Source: Rubrivivax sp.
GTDB lineage: Bacteria; Pseudomonadota; Gammaproteobacteria; Burkholderiales; Burkholderiaceae
Direction: 5' to 3'
Assembly: GCA_016790225.1 (NCBI GenBank)
Contig: JAEUOZ010000020.1
Span: 1-57,822, forward strand
Length of the DNA: 57,822 bases
Position 1 is the first letter of the stretch. Each line of letters opens with the position of its first letter. The notes beneath the pieces are model-generated. The model was not told the origin of the DNA. It saw only the letters and a program-made list of their open reading frames with translations, and ran no database searches. This document shows, in pieces, positions 1-9,104 of this stretch. A program made the position numbers and the translations under genes.

Positions 1-1
1 C

Positions 2-697
2 ACGCGCGACCGAGCGCGCCTGGCCGACGCCGCGCTCATCGCCTCGGCCGCCGAGGTGCGCTGCTTCTTCGAGGAGGAGGCGGTCGATGCCGAGGGCCGG
101 CTGCAGGTGGACCGCCGCCGCGCCATCAACAAGATCGGCCACGCGCTGCACGACCGCGACCCGGTGTTCGACCGCTTCTCGCGCGACCCGCGCCTGGCCG
201 CGCTGGTGCACGAGCTCGGCCTGGCCGAGCCGCAGCTCTGGCAGTCGATGCTCATCTTCAAGCAGCCGCGCATTGGCGGTGAGGTGACCTGGCATCAGGA
301 CGCCAGCTTCCTCGCCACCGAGCCGCAGAGCGTGCTCGGCCTGTGGTTCGCGCTCGAGGACGCCTCGCTCGACAACGGCTGCCTGTGGGTCGAGCCCGGT
401 GGCCACCGCGGGCCGCTGCGCGAGCGCTTCGTGCGCGACGAGCACGAGCCCGACCGCCTGCGCATGGAGGCGCTGGACGCCACGCCCTGGCCCGACACCG
501 CGCACGCGCGCCCGCTGCCGGTGCCGGCCGGCACGCTGGTGGTGCTGCACGGCCTGCTGCCGCACTACAGCGCGCCGAACCGGTCGCCCGTCTCGCGCAT
601 GGCCTACACGTTGCACGTCACCGACGGCCGTGCGCGCTACGACGCGCGCAACTGGCTGCAGCGCGGCCCGTCGCAACCGGTGCGCGGGTTCGGCTGA
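2..697 (+). CDS. Phytanoyl-CoA dioxygenase family protein (5'-truncated by window edge)
   Basis: Fe(II)/2-oxoglutarate-dependent oxygenase of the PhyH family; members hydroxylate small organic substrates, and the substrate here is unknown. The reading frame is open back to the first bases of the window, so the true start lies outside and about 231 residues are seen. The facial-triad H-x-D is visible in TWHQDASF and the distal His in LPHYSAPN, close to the C-terminus as the family requires. A GTG at 56 could be mistaken for a start, but the frame upstream still reads as protein, so it is probably internal. It ends about 45 bases before a convergent anti-sigma gene. The family call is firm; the function is not. 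Confidence 0.85.
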   Translation, partial: TRDRARLADAALIASAAEVRCFFEEEAVDAEGRLQVDRRRAINKIGHALHDRDPVFDRFSRDPRLAALVHELGLAEPQLWQSMLIFKQPRIGGEVTWHQDASFLATEPQSVLGLWFALEDASLDNGCLWVEPGGHRGPLRERFVRDEHEPDRLRMEALDATPWPDTAHARPLPVPAGTLVVLHGLLPHYSAPNRSPVSRMAYTLHVTDGRARYDARNWLQRGPSQPVRGFG

Positions 698-739
698 ACG
701 GGCCGGCGTGCGGCGGGCGCTGCGCCGTCGGCCCCCGTT
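694..739. terminator. Possible bidirectional terminator between convergent genes
   Basis: The short gap between the convergent dioxygenase and anti-sigma genes holds an imperfect inverted repeat: GAACGGG with CCGGCG on the left, CGCCG and CCCGTTC on the right, with small bulges. There is no clear T-run on either side. It is read as a possible shared terminator only because of its place and pairing. Confidence 0.35.
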
Positions 740-742
740 CGC

Positions 743-1468
743 CTAGATCTGCAGCTTGCCGGCGAACACCACCGGCCCCGTCGGCGCGCCGGTGGGTGAG
801 CCGCCCGGCGGCTCCACGCTCACCGCGAGCGCGGCCGTGCCGCCCTTGAGCAAGGTCTCGGGCAGGCGCGCGCGCGGCAGCACGGTGGCCCCGCGGGCCG
901 AGATGAGGCCGAGCGACTTCGGCGCGCCCTGCGGCGGCACCGACCAGAGCTCGAGCACGCGATCGGGTTGCAGCGGCAACGTCGCCGAGATCGGCTGCAT
1001 CACCATCGCGTGGCCGTCGCCGCTGACGCTGGCCACGAAGGTGGCCCCGGCGGCCGGCGTGCCGGCCTGCCCTTCGAGCACGACGACGATCGGCGGCAGC
1101 GGCGCCGGCGTGCGCACCAGCGCCACCGTCAGCACCAGCACCGCCGCCGTGGCCAGCCCCGACAGGCCGCGCCACAGGCCGAGGCGCTGCCACCAGCCGG
1201 TGACGGCCGCAGCTCGCGTGCCGGCGGCCGCCGACGCGGCCGGCCACAGCCGCGCTTCGATTGCCTGCCACACGCGCGGTGGCGGCGGCACCGGCGTCAC
1301 AGGCGCGGCCAGCGGCATCAGCCGGTCGCGCCACGTCGTCACGGCATCCTGCAGCGCCGGATGCCCGGCGAGCAGGCGCTCGAAGCGGCGCCGCGCGCCG
1401 TGGCGCAGGGTGCCGGTCACGTATTGCGCTGCGAGCGCGTCGGCCAGTCGGTGGCGGGCGTAGTCCAT
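743..1468 (-). CDS. RskA-type anti-sigma factor
   Basis: Membrane-bound inhibitor of the ECF sigma factor encoded just upstream. About 241 residues. The N-terminal ~55 residues (MDYARHRLADALAAQYVTG...) form a short cytoplasmic sigma-binding part. A single membrane segment lies near residues 100-118, and the periplasmic half carries RskA-type motifs (LELWSVPPQG and a C-terminal PVVFAGKL). The frame stays open far upstream, but the ATG at 1468 was chosen because it lies 11 bases after the sigma-factor stop and matches the family start. It is co-transcribed with the sigma gene, as is usual for SigK/RskA pairs. The signal that triggers release is unknown. Confidence 0.85.
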   Translation of the reverse strand: MDYARHRLADALAAQYVTGTLRHGARRRFERLLAGHPALQDAVTTWRDRLMPLAAPVTPVPPPPRVWQAIEARLWPAASAAAGTRAAAVTGWWQRLGLWRGLSGLATAAVLVLTVALVRTPAPLPPIVVVLEGQAGTPAAGATFVASVSGDGHAMVMQPISATLPLQPDRVLELWSVPPQGAPKSLGLISARGATVLPRARLPETLLKGGTAALAVSVEPPGGSPTGAPTGPVVFAGKLQI

Positions 1469-1479
1469 CGTGTGCCCCC

Positions 1480-2238
1480 TCAGCCGCGCGCGGCCTGCAC
1501 CGAAGGCGCCCGGCCGCCGCGGCCCGCCTCGCGGTCGAGCCGCACGCCGCGGTCCAGGCAGGTCTTCAGGGCCAGCAAGGCCCGCCGCACCCAGCTCTTC
1601 ACCGTGCCCAGCGGCTGTTGCAGGCGCTCTGCCACCTCGGCGTGCGAGAGGCCGTCGTAGAAAGCCAGCGCGACGCTCTGGCGCTGCGCGGCGCTCAGGT
1701 GCTCCATGCAGTGGCCGAGCTGGCGCGCCTCGCTGGCCTGGCGCAGCAGGTCGAAGGGGCCGGCCGCCTCGTCGGGCACGGCCTCGATGGCACGGCGCTG
1801 CGCGTCGTCGGCATCGCCAGCATCGTCGCCCGCACCGCCGCCGCCCACGAACGAGAGGGCGCGCGGCTGCGTCTCGGCACGGCGCAGGCTGTCGATGGCG
1901 CGGTTGCGGGCGATGTGCGTGAGCCAGGTCAGGGGCTGGCTGCGCGCCGCGTCGAACCCGGCCGCCGAGCGCCACAGCGTCACGTAGATCTCCTGCAGAA
2001 GCTCCTCGGCCACGGCGCGGTCGCGCTGGATGCGCAGGACGACGCCGAAGAGGTAGCCGCTGGTCTTGTCGTACAGCTCGGCAAAGGCGCGCCGGTCGCC
2101 GAGGCCGGCGCGCGCCAGCAGCTGCGCCAGTTCCTGGCTGCGCTCGCTCCAGGCCGCGGGTGGCGTCGCGCCCGGCGGGCCGGCCGGGGCGGCGGGCTCG
2201 TGGTCGGGGTCGGCGGCCTGGGTGGCAAGTCGGGCCAT
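1480..2238 (-). CDS. ECF RNA polymerase sigma factor (SigK-like)
   Basis: Extracytoplasmic-function sigma-70 family protein of about 252 residues. Region 2 lies around residues 50-110 (AELYDKTSGYLFGVVLR, then the DNA-melting stretch ending in RNRAIDSLRR). Region 4 lies near 180-235, with the helix-turn-helix LSHAEVAERLQQPLGTVKSW. The linker between them is Gly/Asp-rich. The ATG at 2238 has AGGAG ten bases upstream, which decides the start against a much longer open frame. It forms an operon with the anti-sigma factor. Nothing in the window identifies its regulon. Confidence 0.88.
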   Translation of the reverse strand: MARLATQAADPDHEPAAPAGPPGATPPAAWSERSQELAQLLARAGLGDRRAFAELYDKTSGYLFGVVLRIQRDRAVAEELLQEIYVTLWRSAAGFDAARSQPLTWLTHIARNRAIDSLRRAETQPRALSFVGGGGAGDDAGDADDAQRRAIEAVPDEAAGPFDLLRQASEARQLGHCMEHLSAAQRQSVALAFYDGLSHAEVAERLQQPLGTVKSWVRRALLALKTCLDRGVRLDREAGRGGRAPSVQAARG

Positions 2239-2583
2239 CGGTGTGCAACTCCTGGGCGGGTGGGGGCAGTCGTGGTGCGTGGACGTCGGCGCGGCGGCGG
2301 GGCGGGCGAAAGCCGCCGCCGGCCAGCCCAAGGCTCCGGATCTCCCGGTGGCTACGCAGCGCGTCGCGACTTGGATGCACGCCGCCGGTCGAGGGCAGGC
2401 CATCCCGGGGGAGCCGACTCGTAGCGCGAAGGGCGGCCACCCCGGTTGTGGCGCGGCTTCCGGCCCGGCGTGGCGCGGCTTCCGGCCCAGCGCGGCGCGG
2501 ACTCCGGCCCGGTCCGCGGCCCCGTTTGTGGCGTATCTTCCGCCCTCGGCCCACCGCCGGCTCCAGGACTTCCACCGCGCCCC
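2239..2583. other. Divergent intergenic region, no gene seen
   Basis: About 345 bases separate the divergent sigma-factor and URC1 genes, so promoters for both should lie here. No convincing -35/-10 pair was recognised. The only structure seen is a short tandem repeat at 2449-2514. Frames are open through the region on both strands, but they are low-complexity Arg/Pro/Gly/Ala translations typical of GC-rich spacer. Confidence 0.6.
2449..2514. repeat. Three tandem 22-bp units
   Basis: Units at 2449-2470, 2471-2492 and 2493-2514 share the core GGCGCGGCTTCCGGCCC. Units 1 and 2 differ by one base; unit 3 is more diverged. The array ends 69 bases before the URC1 start, so it may sit in the leader or be a simple slippage product. 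Confidence 0.7.
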
Positions 2584-3792
<1,209 letters not shown>

Positions 3793-3854
3793 TTCACCCA
3801 CGGCAGCGTGCCGACCCACGAAGAGCTGGCGCAGGTCAAGGGCCGGAGTCTCGA

Positions 3855-5198
3855 GTGACGGCGTCCCGTGCGTCCCACCCTGCGTCTCTTCCTGCGCCCG
3901 TTTCGCCCGCGCGCGACAGCCTGAGCCTGCTGCGCCACCCCGGCACCATCCGCGTCCGCTGCCAGGCCGTGTTGGCTGCCGTGGCCGACGATCGCAGTGC
4001 CTGGTTCCGCGTCGATCGCCGCCGCCTGGACGACGTGGCGGCGCGCGTCGCCGCGCTCACGCGCCAGCGCTTTCCCGACCTGCAGGTGCCGCCGCACAGC
4101 CGCTGGCGGCACTTCGAGGCTGGCGGCGTCGACCGCCGCGCCGAGCTCGAGGCCCAGCTGGCCGGGCGCAGCAGCGCGGACGCGGCGCGCGCGCGCATCG
4201 ACCTCACGGTGGTGAGCGTGCTGCTCGACGCCGGGGCCGGCCCGGCCTGGCGCTACACCGACAGCGACGGACGGCGCTACACGCGCTCCGAGGGCCTGGG
4301 CGTGGCGAGCTTCCGCGCCTTCATGAACGGCCGCTTCTCGACCATCGCCGGTGACCCGCTGCGCGCCGACGCAGCGGTGCTGGCACGAATGGATGGCGCC
4401 GCGCTGACGGAGATCTTCCAGGTCAGCGTCGACAACCCGATGGTCGGACTCGAGGGCCGCGCCAAGCTGCTGGCCCGCCTGGGTGAGGTTCTCGCGGCCG
4501 CGCCGGTCACGTCGCCTTGGCCGCAACGGCCAGGCCAGCTCTACGACCGGCTGGGCGGCGTCGCCGGCTTGGCGGGTGCGGCCGCCGCACCCGGCGGCGG
4601 CCCGACCGCGGCAAGCCGTGTCACTGCGGCGGACTTGCTGCTGCAGGTGCTGACCCTCACCGACGGCGTCTTCACCCAGGGCACGCCGGTCATGGGCCGC
4701 GGCGTCGGCGACGTCTGGGCGCACCGGTTTGCCGGCGCGGGCGTCGGCGGGGGTGGCGAGGATCCGGTGACGATCAGCGTTGTCCCCTTCCACAAGCTCA
4801 GCCAGTGGCTGAGCTATTCGCTTCTGGAGCCGCTCGCCTGGGCCGGCCTCGCCGTCGACCTGAGCGACGAGGCCAACGCGCTGACCGGGCTGCCCGAGTA
4901 CCGCAACGGCGGCCTGCTGCTCGATGCCGGCGTCATCGTGCCGCGCGACCCGCGCCTCGTCGAGCGCCGCTTCAAGCCCGGCGACGAAGCCATCGTCGAG
5001 TGGCGGGCGCTCACCGTGGCGCTGCTCGACGAGCTGGCGCCGATGGTGCGCGAGCTGCTCGGACGCAGCGCCACCGAGCTGCCGCTGGCCAGCATCCTCG
5101 AAGGCGGCACCTGGGCCGCCGGCCGCGAGATCGCGCTCGAGCGGCGCGAAGGCGGCTTGCCGCCATTGCGCATCGACAGCGACGGCACGGTGTTCTGA
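3855..5198 (+). CDS. DUF1688 family protein, URC4-like (uracil catabolism)
   Basis: About 447 residues and recognisably the DUF1688 family of yeast Urc4/Urg3, which is required with Urc1 for growth on uracil as nitrogen source; its biochemical step is not settled. Conserved stretches include FRAFMNGRFST, DNPMVGLEGR, PFHKLSQWLSYSLLEPL and LTGLPEYRNGGLLLD. The start is taken as GTG 3855, with GGAG seven to ten bases upstream. It overlaps the TGA that would end an uninterrupted URC1, forming a GTGA junction of the sort seen in tightly coupled genes. The juxtaposition with URC1 strongly supports the pathway assignment. Confidence 0.85.
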   Translation: MTASRASHPASLPAPVSPARDSLSLLRHPGTIRVRCQAVLAAVADDRSAWFRVDRRRLDDVAARVAALTRQRFPDLQVPPHSRWRHFEAGGVDRRAELEAQLAGRSSADAARARIDLTVVSVLLDAGAGPAWRYTDSDGRRYTRSEGLGVASFRAFMNGRFSTIAGDPLRADAAVLARMDGAALTEIFQVSVDNPMVGLEGRAKLLARLGEVLAAAPVTSPWPQRPGQLYDRLGGVAGLAGAAAAPGGGPTAASRVTAADLLLQVLTLTDGVFTQGTPVMGRGVGDVWAHRFAGAGVGGGGEDPVTISVVPFHKLSQWLSYSLLEPLAWAGLAVDLSDEANALTGLPEYRNGGLLLDAGVIVPRDPRLVERRFKPGDEAIVEWRALTVALLDELAPMVRELLGRSATELPLASILEGGTWAAGREIALERREGGLPPLRIDSDGTVF

Positions 5199-5241
5199 GG
5201 GCGCTGCCGCGATACTTCCATCCTCATCGCGAGGAGTAGCC

Positions 5242-5691
5242 ATGACGCCGACGCGCCACCCCGCCATCGCCCAGAGCCTGCAGCAATGGCATTCGATGAT
5301 CGCCACGCGCGACCTCACCGGCCTGCCGGCGATCGTGCATGCCGATGCGGTCTTCCGCTCGCCGATGGCGCACAAGCCCTACCCGGGCCGTGACGCGGTG
5401 GTGTTCGTCCTGAACACGGTGCTTGGCGTGTTCGAGAACTTCGCCTACCACCGCACGTTGCATACCGACGACGGGCTGTCGGTGGTGCTCGAGTTCAGCG
5501 CCGAGGTGCACGGCAAGCAGTTGAAGGGCATCGATCTCGTTCGTTTCGACGAGCAGGGCCTGATCCGCGAGTTCGAGGTGATGGTGCGCCCGATGAGCGG
5601 ACTGCAGGCGCTGGGCGAGGAGATGGGACGGCGCGTCGCGGACAAGCTGCCGGCGTTTGCCGCCGCGGCTGCCGGCCGGCACGCCCCTTGA
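5242..5691 (+). CDS. NTF2/SnoaL-like small protein
   Basis: 149-residue cone-fold protein of the nuclear transport factor 2-like superfamily, which includes small hydrolases, isomerases and ligand-binding proteins. The ATG at 5242 follows GAGGAG by five bases. Helical start (IAQSLQQWHSMIATRDLTGL), then the strand signature VFRSPMAHKPYPGRDAV and a closing EFEVMVRPMSGLQAL. It lies 43 bases after URC4 on the same strand, so it may be the third gene of the uracil operon. The sequence does not reveal a catalytic function; the link to pyrimidine use is positional only. Confidence 0.75.
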   Translation: MTPTRHPAIAQSLQQWHSMIATRDLTGLPAIVHADAVFRSPMAHKPYPGRDAVVFVLNTVLGVFENFAYHRTLHTDDGLSVVLEFSAEVHGKQLKGIDLVRFDEQGLIREFEVMVRPMSGLQALGEEMGRRVADKLPAFAAAAAGRHAP

Positions 5692-5724
5692 GGGTGGCCG
5701 ATGGATCGCCGATGGACGGCCCGC

Positions 5725-5812
5725 GACCGCCGAGTCAGCGCTGAACGAGCGCCGACTGATCGCCGATCGATCGCAGACCGATCGCCGGTCGATCGCCGAG
5801 CGATCGCCGCAT
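5725..5812. repeat. Tandem 11-bp repeat array, consensus GATCGCCGAYC
   Basis: Eight contiguous 11-base units run from 5725 to 5812. The last five (5758, 5769, 5780, 5791, 5802) all begin GATCGC and are nearly perfect; the first three (5725, 5736, 5747) are degenerate but in phase. A lone GATCGCCG also occurs at 5704. Eleven bases is close to one helical turn, so a protein could occupy one face of the DNA. The array ends 15 bases before the XRE-family regulator start. Confidence 0.8.
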
Positions 5813-5827
5813 GATGGGCGCCCCCTG

Positions 5828-6745
5828 ATGGACCAGGCCGCCGGCCGCGCCGGTTTCGGCACGCTGCTGCGCCGCTGGCGCGGCCACCGGGGCCTGAGCC
5901 AGATGGCGCTGTCGCTCGATGCCGGTGTCTCGACGCGGCACCTGAGCTGGCTCGAGGCCGGCAAGGCGCAGCCGAGCCGCGCCATGGTGCTGCGGCTGGC
6001 GACGCGGCTCGACCTGCCGCTGCGCGAGCGCAATGCGCTGCTCGTGGCCGCCGGCTACGCGCCTCTCTATGCCGACCGGCCACTGGCCGACCCGGCGTTG
6101 GCGCCCGCGCGCGTGGCGTTGCAGCGGCTGCTCGACGCGCACGAGCCGAGCCCGGCACTCGCGGTCGACCGGCACTGGAACCTCGTGGCGCACAACCGCC
6201 TGGTACCGCTCTTCTTGACGGCGGTGGCACCGGCATTGGCGAAACCTCCGATCAACGTGTTGCGCCTGTCGCTGCATCCGCAGGGCATGGCACCGATGAT
6301 CGACAACCTGCCGGTCTGGCGGGAGTACGTGCTCTACCGTCTTGCGCGGCAGGTGGCGGCGACCGACGACGACGAGCTCGCGAAGCTGCACGCGGAGTTG
6401 CAGGCACTGCCACCCCCGCCCGGGATGGCCGCCTGGCCGGCGCCTCGCCATGGCGGCAGCGAGGACGACGGAGACGGCGAGTGTGACGGGCAGGGTGACG
6501 GGGGCGAGGGGGACCGTGCGGGGGACGGGAGGCCCGAACCCATCCCGCCCATGCCCGACCTCGCCGTGCCGCTGGCGCTGAACACGCCGCACGGCACCCT
6601 GCGCTTCCTGACCACGCTCACGGTCTTCGGCGCGCCGCGCGACGTGACGCTCTCCGAGTTGGCCGTGGAGACGCTGCTGCCGGCCGACGAGGCCACCGCC
6701 GCCGCGCTGCGCGACATGCTGGCGCAGGTGCAGGCCGCAGCTTGA
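5828..6745 (+). CDS. XRE-family regulator with MmyB-like ligand-binding domain
   Basis: About 305 residues. An N-terminal Cro/CI helix-turn-helix (residues ~10-65, containing LSQMALSLDAGVSTRHLSWLE) is followed by the MmyB-like domain typical of this regulator group (ALAVDRHWNLVAHNR, later LALNTPHGTLRFLTTLTVFG). Such proteins usually control a neighbouring oxidoreductase or metabolic gene. Residues ~207-240 are an unusual Gly/Asp/Glu-rich insert encoded by GA-rich simple sequence, probably a flexible loop. ATG 5828 begins the HTH module cleanly; the frame is open upstream through the 11-bp repeat array, which could be its operator. Its target could be the upstream uracil genes or the downstream PLP enzyme. 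Confidence 0.83.
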   Translation: MDQAAGRAGFGTLLRRWRGHRGLSQMALSLDAGVSTRHLSWLEAGKAQPSRAMVLRLATRLDLPLRERNALLVAAGYAPLYADRPLADPALAPARVALQRLLDAHEPSPALAVDRHWNLVAHNRLVPLFLTAVAPALAKPPINVLRLSLHPQGMAPMIDNLPVWREYVLYRLARQVAATDDDELAKLHAELQALPPPPGMAAWPAPRHGGSEDDGDGECDGQGDGGEGDRAGDGRPEPIPPMPDLAVPLALNTPHGTLRFLTTLTVFGAPRDVTLSELAVETLLPADEATAAALRDMLAQVQAAA

Positions 6746-6875
6746 GGGCCCGGCGCCGCGCGGCCCCCAATGCGCAGGGGCGCGCGGGTGCCCTCGTCGC
6801 GGGCCGCGGGCTCGGCGGGCACTCATCCAGTAGAGTGCCCCTGCCACCCGCCGCCCCACCACCCCGAGGATCCCG

Positions 6876-8042
6876 ATGGACCCCAAGCGCGTACACCCCG
6901 ACAGCATCGCCGCCCAGGCGCTGGGCCACGTGGACGAGCGCACGCGCGCCATCATCCCGCCGATCCACGTCTCCACCACCTACCTGCGTGACCCGGACAA
7001 CCAGTACCGCTCGGGCCGCGTCTATGCGCGCGCCGACAACCCGGCCTTCGACGCGCCGGAGGCTGTGATCAACGCGCTCGAGGGCGGCCACCAGGCGATG
7101 CTCTTCGCCAGCGGCATGGCCGCCGCCACCGCCTGCTTCCAGGCGCTGGCACCGGGTGACCACGTGCTTGCGCCAAAGGTGATGTACTGGTCGCTGCGCA
7201 ACTGGCTGATGGGCTTTGCCACGCAGTGGGGGCTGCAGGTCGAGCTCATCGACATGGCCGACCCGGCCACGCTGCGCGCGGCACTGCGGCCCGGCCGCAC
7301 CAAGCTCGTGTGGGTGGAAACGCCGGCCAATCCGCTGTGGACGGTGACCGACATCGCCGATGCGGCAGCCGCGGCGCACGGCGCGGGCGCGCTGCTGGCC
7401 GTGGACTCCACCGTGGCCACGCCGATGCTGACGCAGCCGCTGGCGCTCGGCGCCGACATCGTCATGCACGCGGCCACCAAGTACCTCAACGGCCACAGCG
7501 ACCTCATCGCCGGCGTGCTCGTGACGCGCGAAGACGGCCCCTACTGGCAGGCGCTGCGCAAGGTGCGCGCGCAACTCGGCGGCACGCTCGGCTCGTTCGA
7601 GAGCTGGCTGCTGCAGCGCGGGCTGCGCACGCTGCACCTGCGCGTGCGTGCGGCCTGCGAGTCGGCCGAGCGCATCGCCGCGCATTTCAGCGCCGCCCAC
7701 CCGCACGTGGCGGAGGTGCTCTATCCCGGTCTGCCGGGCTTCGTGGGGCACGAGGTCGCGAAGCGCCAGATGAAGGGCGGCTTCGGCGGCATGATGAGCA
7801 TCCGGGTGCGGGGCGGGGCCGACGGTGGCGAGGCCGCCGCCATCGCCACCGCGGCGAACGTGCGGCTGTGGAAGCGCGCCACGTCGCTCGGCGGGACCGA
7901 GAGCCTCATCGAGCACCGTGCCAGCGTCGAAGGCGCGGGCACGCCGGCGCCGGCGGACCTGTTGCGGCTGTCGGTGGGCATCGAGCATGCGGACGACCTG
8001 ATCGCGGACCTCGAGCAGGCGCTGGCGCGCGCGCGCGCCTGA
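6876..8042 (+). CDS. PLP-dependent trans-sulfuration enzyme (Cys/Met metabolism family)
   Basis: 388-residue fold-type I PLP enzyme of the cystathionine gamma-synthase/beta-lyase family. The PLP-binding lysine is K202 in HAATKYLNGHSD. Other family marks are IIPPIHVSTTY near the N-terminus, ALEGGHQAMLFASGMAA, and TSLGGTESLIEHRAS near the C-terminus. ATG 6876 has a GAGGA element just upstream. Motifs do not separate cystathionine gamma-synthase, beta-lyase and O-acylhomoserine sulfhydrylase here, so no gene symbol is given. It stands alone between the XRE regulator and a convergent membrane-protein gene. Confidence 0.85.
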   Translation: MDPKRVHPDSIAAQALGHVDERTRAIIPPIHVSTTYLRDPDNQYRSGRVYARADNPAFDAPEAVINALEGGHQAMLFASGMAAATACFQALAPGDHVLAPKVMYWSLRNWLMGFATQWGLQVELIDMADPATLRAALRPGRTKLVWVETPANPLWTVTDIADAAAAAHGAGALLAVDSTVATPMLTQPLALGADIVMHAATKYLNGHSDLIAGVLVTREDGPYWQALRKVRAQLGGTLGSFESWLLQRGLRTLHLRVRAACESAERIAAHFSAAHPHVAEVLYPGLPGFVGHEVAKRQMKGGFGGMMSIRVRGGADGGEAAAIATAANVRLWKRATSLGGTESLIEHRASVEGAGTPAPADLLRLSVGIEHADDLIADLEQALARARA

Positions 8043-8057
8043 GGCCCGGGCGGGGCG

Positions 8058-9029
8058 CTAGCGCCCCAGCAAGCCGGTCTGCCCGAGCAGGGTGGCGATG
8101 ATGGCGAGCGCCAGCACCGCCCGTGCGGGCCACGCGAACAGGCGCGAGCTCGACTGCGCCATCACGACCATGCCCAGGAAGCCGAAGCCGATGCCGAAGA
8201 TCACGCCCATCAGGTTCCCCATGCGGCCGTAGGGATCGCCCTCGCGCAGCCCGCCGAAGCTCAGTCCGACGGCCGCGAGGCCGACGACGAGCAGTGCCGC
8301 TCCCAGCGGCCCGGCGATGGCGCCGGGAATGCGCCATCGCCGCCGTGCACCTGCGCGGTCGGCTATGAAGGTCATGACCAACGCCGCCAGTCCGGCGACG
8401 ATGGCGATGATGGTCAGGTGCGGCGGCATCTCGAAGAGCGTGCGCCGCGTCGCATCGCGAGACTTCGCCGGATCGTGCGTGACGAAGGTGAGCCCGCTGA
8501 CGGCGCCGCCCTCGAAGCGCACCTCGAGTTCGCGCATCGTGCGCTGGTCGCGGTCGGTGACGCGCATGGCGACGGGCGCCGTGCCGGGCCCCGGCCCCAT
8601 CACCCTCGCGGTGAGCTTGTAGTCGCGCGTCAGGATCTCGGAGGCCAGGGTCTGCGGCTGGCCGATCTGCAGGCCGCCGAACGTCTGGGCGCGCGACGGC
8701 GGTGCCACCTGCATCCACAGCACGGGCGGATCGCGGCCCCAGCCCTTGTTGCCGGTGTCCTCGTTCGGCAGCGCGAAGCTCAGGCCCAGGTGCGGGTAGC
8801 GCAGGAGCGGCACCTTCGGGTCGGGCTGCGGCGGCGGCCCGAGCGCCTTCAAGACGGCCGAACGGCGCAGGTTCTGGCTCACGACGCCGCTGGCATCGAC
8901 GAAGGGCAGGTAGGCTGGCCCGGGATCGGAAGTGGGGCCGCGGTCCTGTGCCATCGGGGTGGCGCTTGCAGCGAGGGCCGCCAGCACAGCGATGAGACCG
9001 CGCACGCAAGGCGGAAGAAATGTCGTCAT
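8058..9029 (-). CDS. Conserved membrane protein of unknown function
   Basis: About 323 residues. A signal peptide or anchor (TTFLPPCVRGLIAVLAALAASATPMAQ) is followed by a ~190-residue extracytoplasmic domain. The C-terminal ~120 residues hold four hydrophobic segments (HLTIIAIVAGLAALVMTFIA; GPLGAALLVVGLAAVGLSF; MGVIFGIGFGFLGMVVMA; AVLALAIIATLLGQTGLL). The ATG at 9029 begins the signal peptide; the frame stays open for over 4 kb antisense to the nrt genes, but that part is a shadow. I do not recognise the family. It diverges from the NasT-like gene with 75 bases between, so a shared control region is possible. Confidence 0.7.
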   Translation of the reverse strand: MTTFLPPCVRGLIAVLAALAASATPMAQDRGPTSDPGPAYLPFVDASGVVSQNLRRSAVLKALGPPPQPDPKVPLLRYPHLGLSFALPNEDTGNKGWGRDPPVLWMQVAPPSRAQTFGGLQIGQPQTLASEILTRDYKLTARVMGPGPGTAPVAMRVTDRDQRTMRELEVRFEGGAVSGLTFVTHDPAKSRDATRRTLFEMPPHLTIIAIVAGLAALVMTFIADRAGARRRWRIPGAIAGPLGAALLVVGLAAVGLSFGGLREGDPYGRMGNLMGVIFGIGFGFLGMVVMAQSSSRLFAWPARAVLALAIIATLLGQTGLLGR

Positions 9030-9104
9030 CTCGAAAAGGGGCGGATTGGCGGAAGAGCGGATGCGGGTTCGTGGGGGTGAGGCAACGCCGCACGGCTTGG
9101 CGGC

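Noticed and set aside
1261..2424. Plus-strand open frame opposite the sigma/anti-sigma genes
   Set aside because: The reverse strand encodes recognisable sigma-factor regions 2 and 4 and an RskA domain; the plus-strand product is Ala/Arg-rich noise.
5725..5812. Possible small CRISPR array
   Set aside because: The units are 11 bases, contiguous and without spacers, and no cas gene is present.
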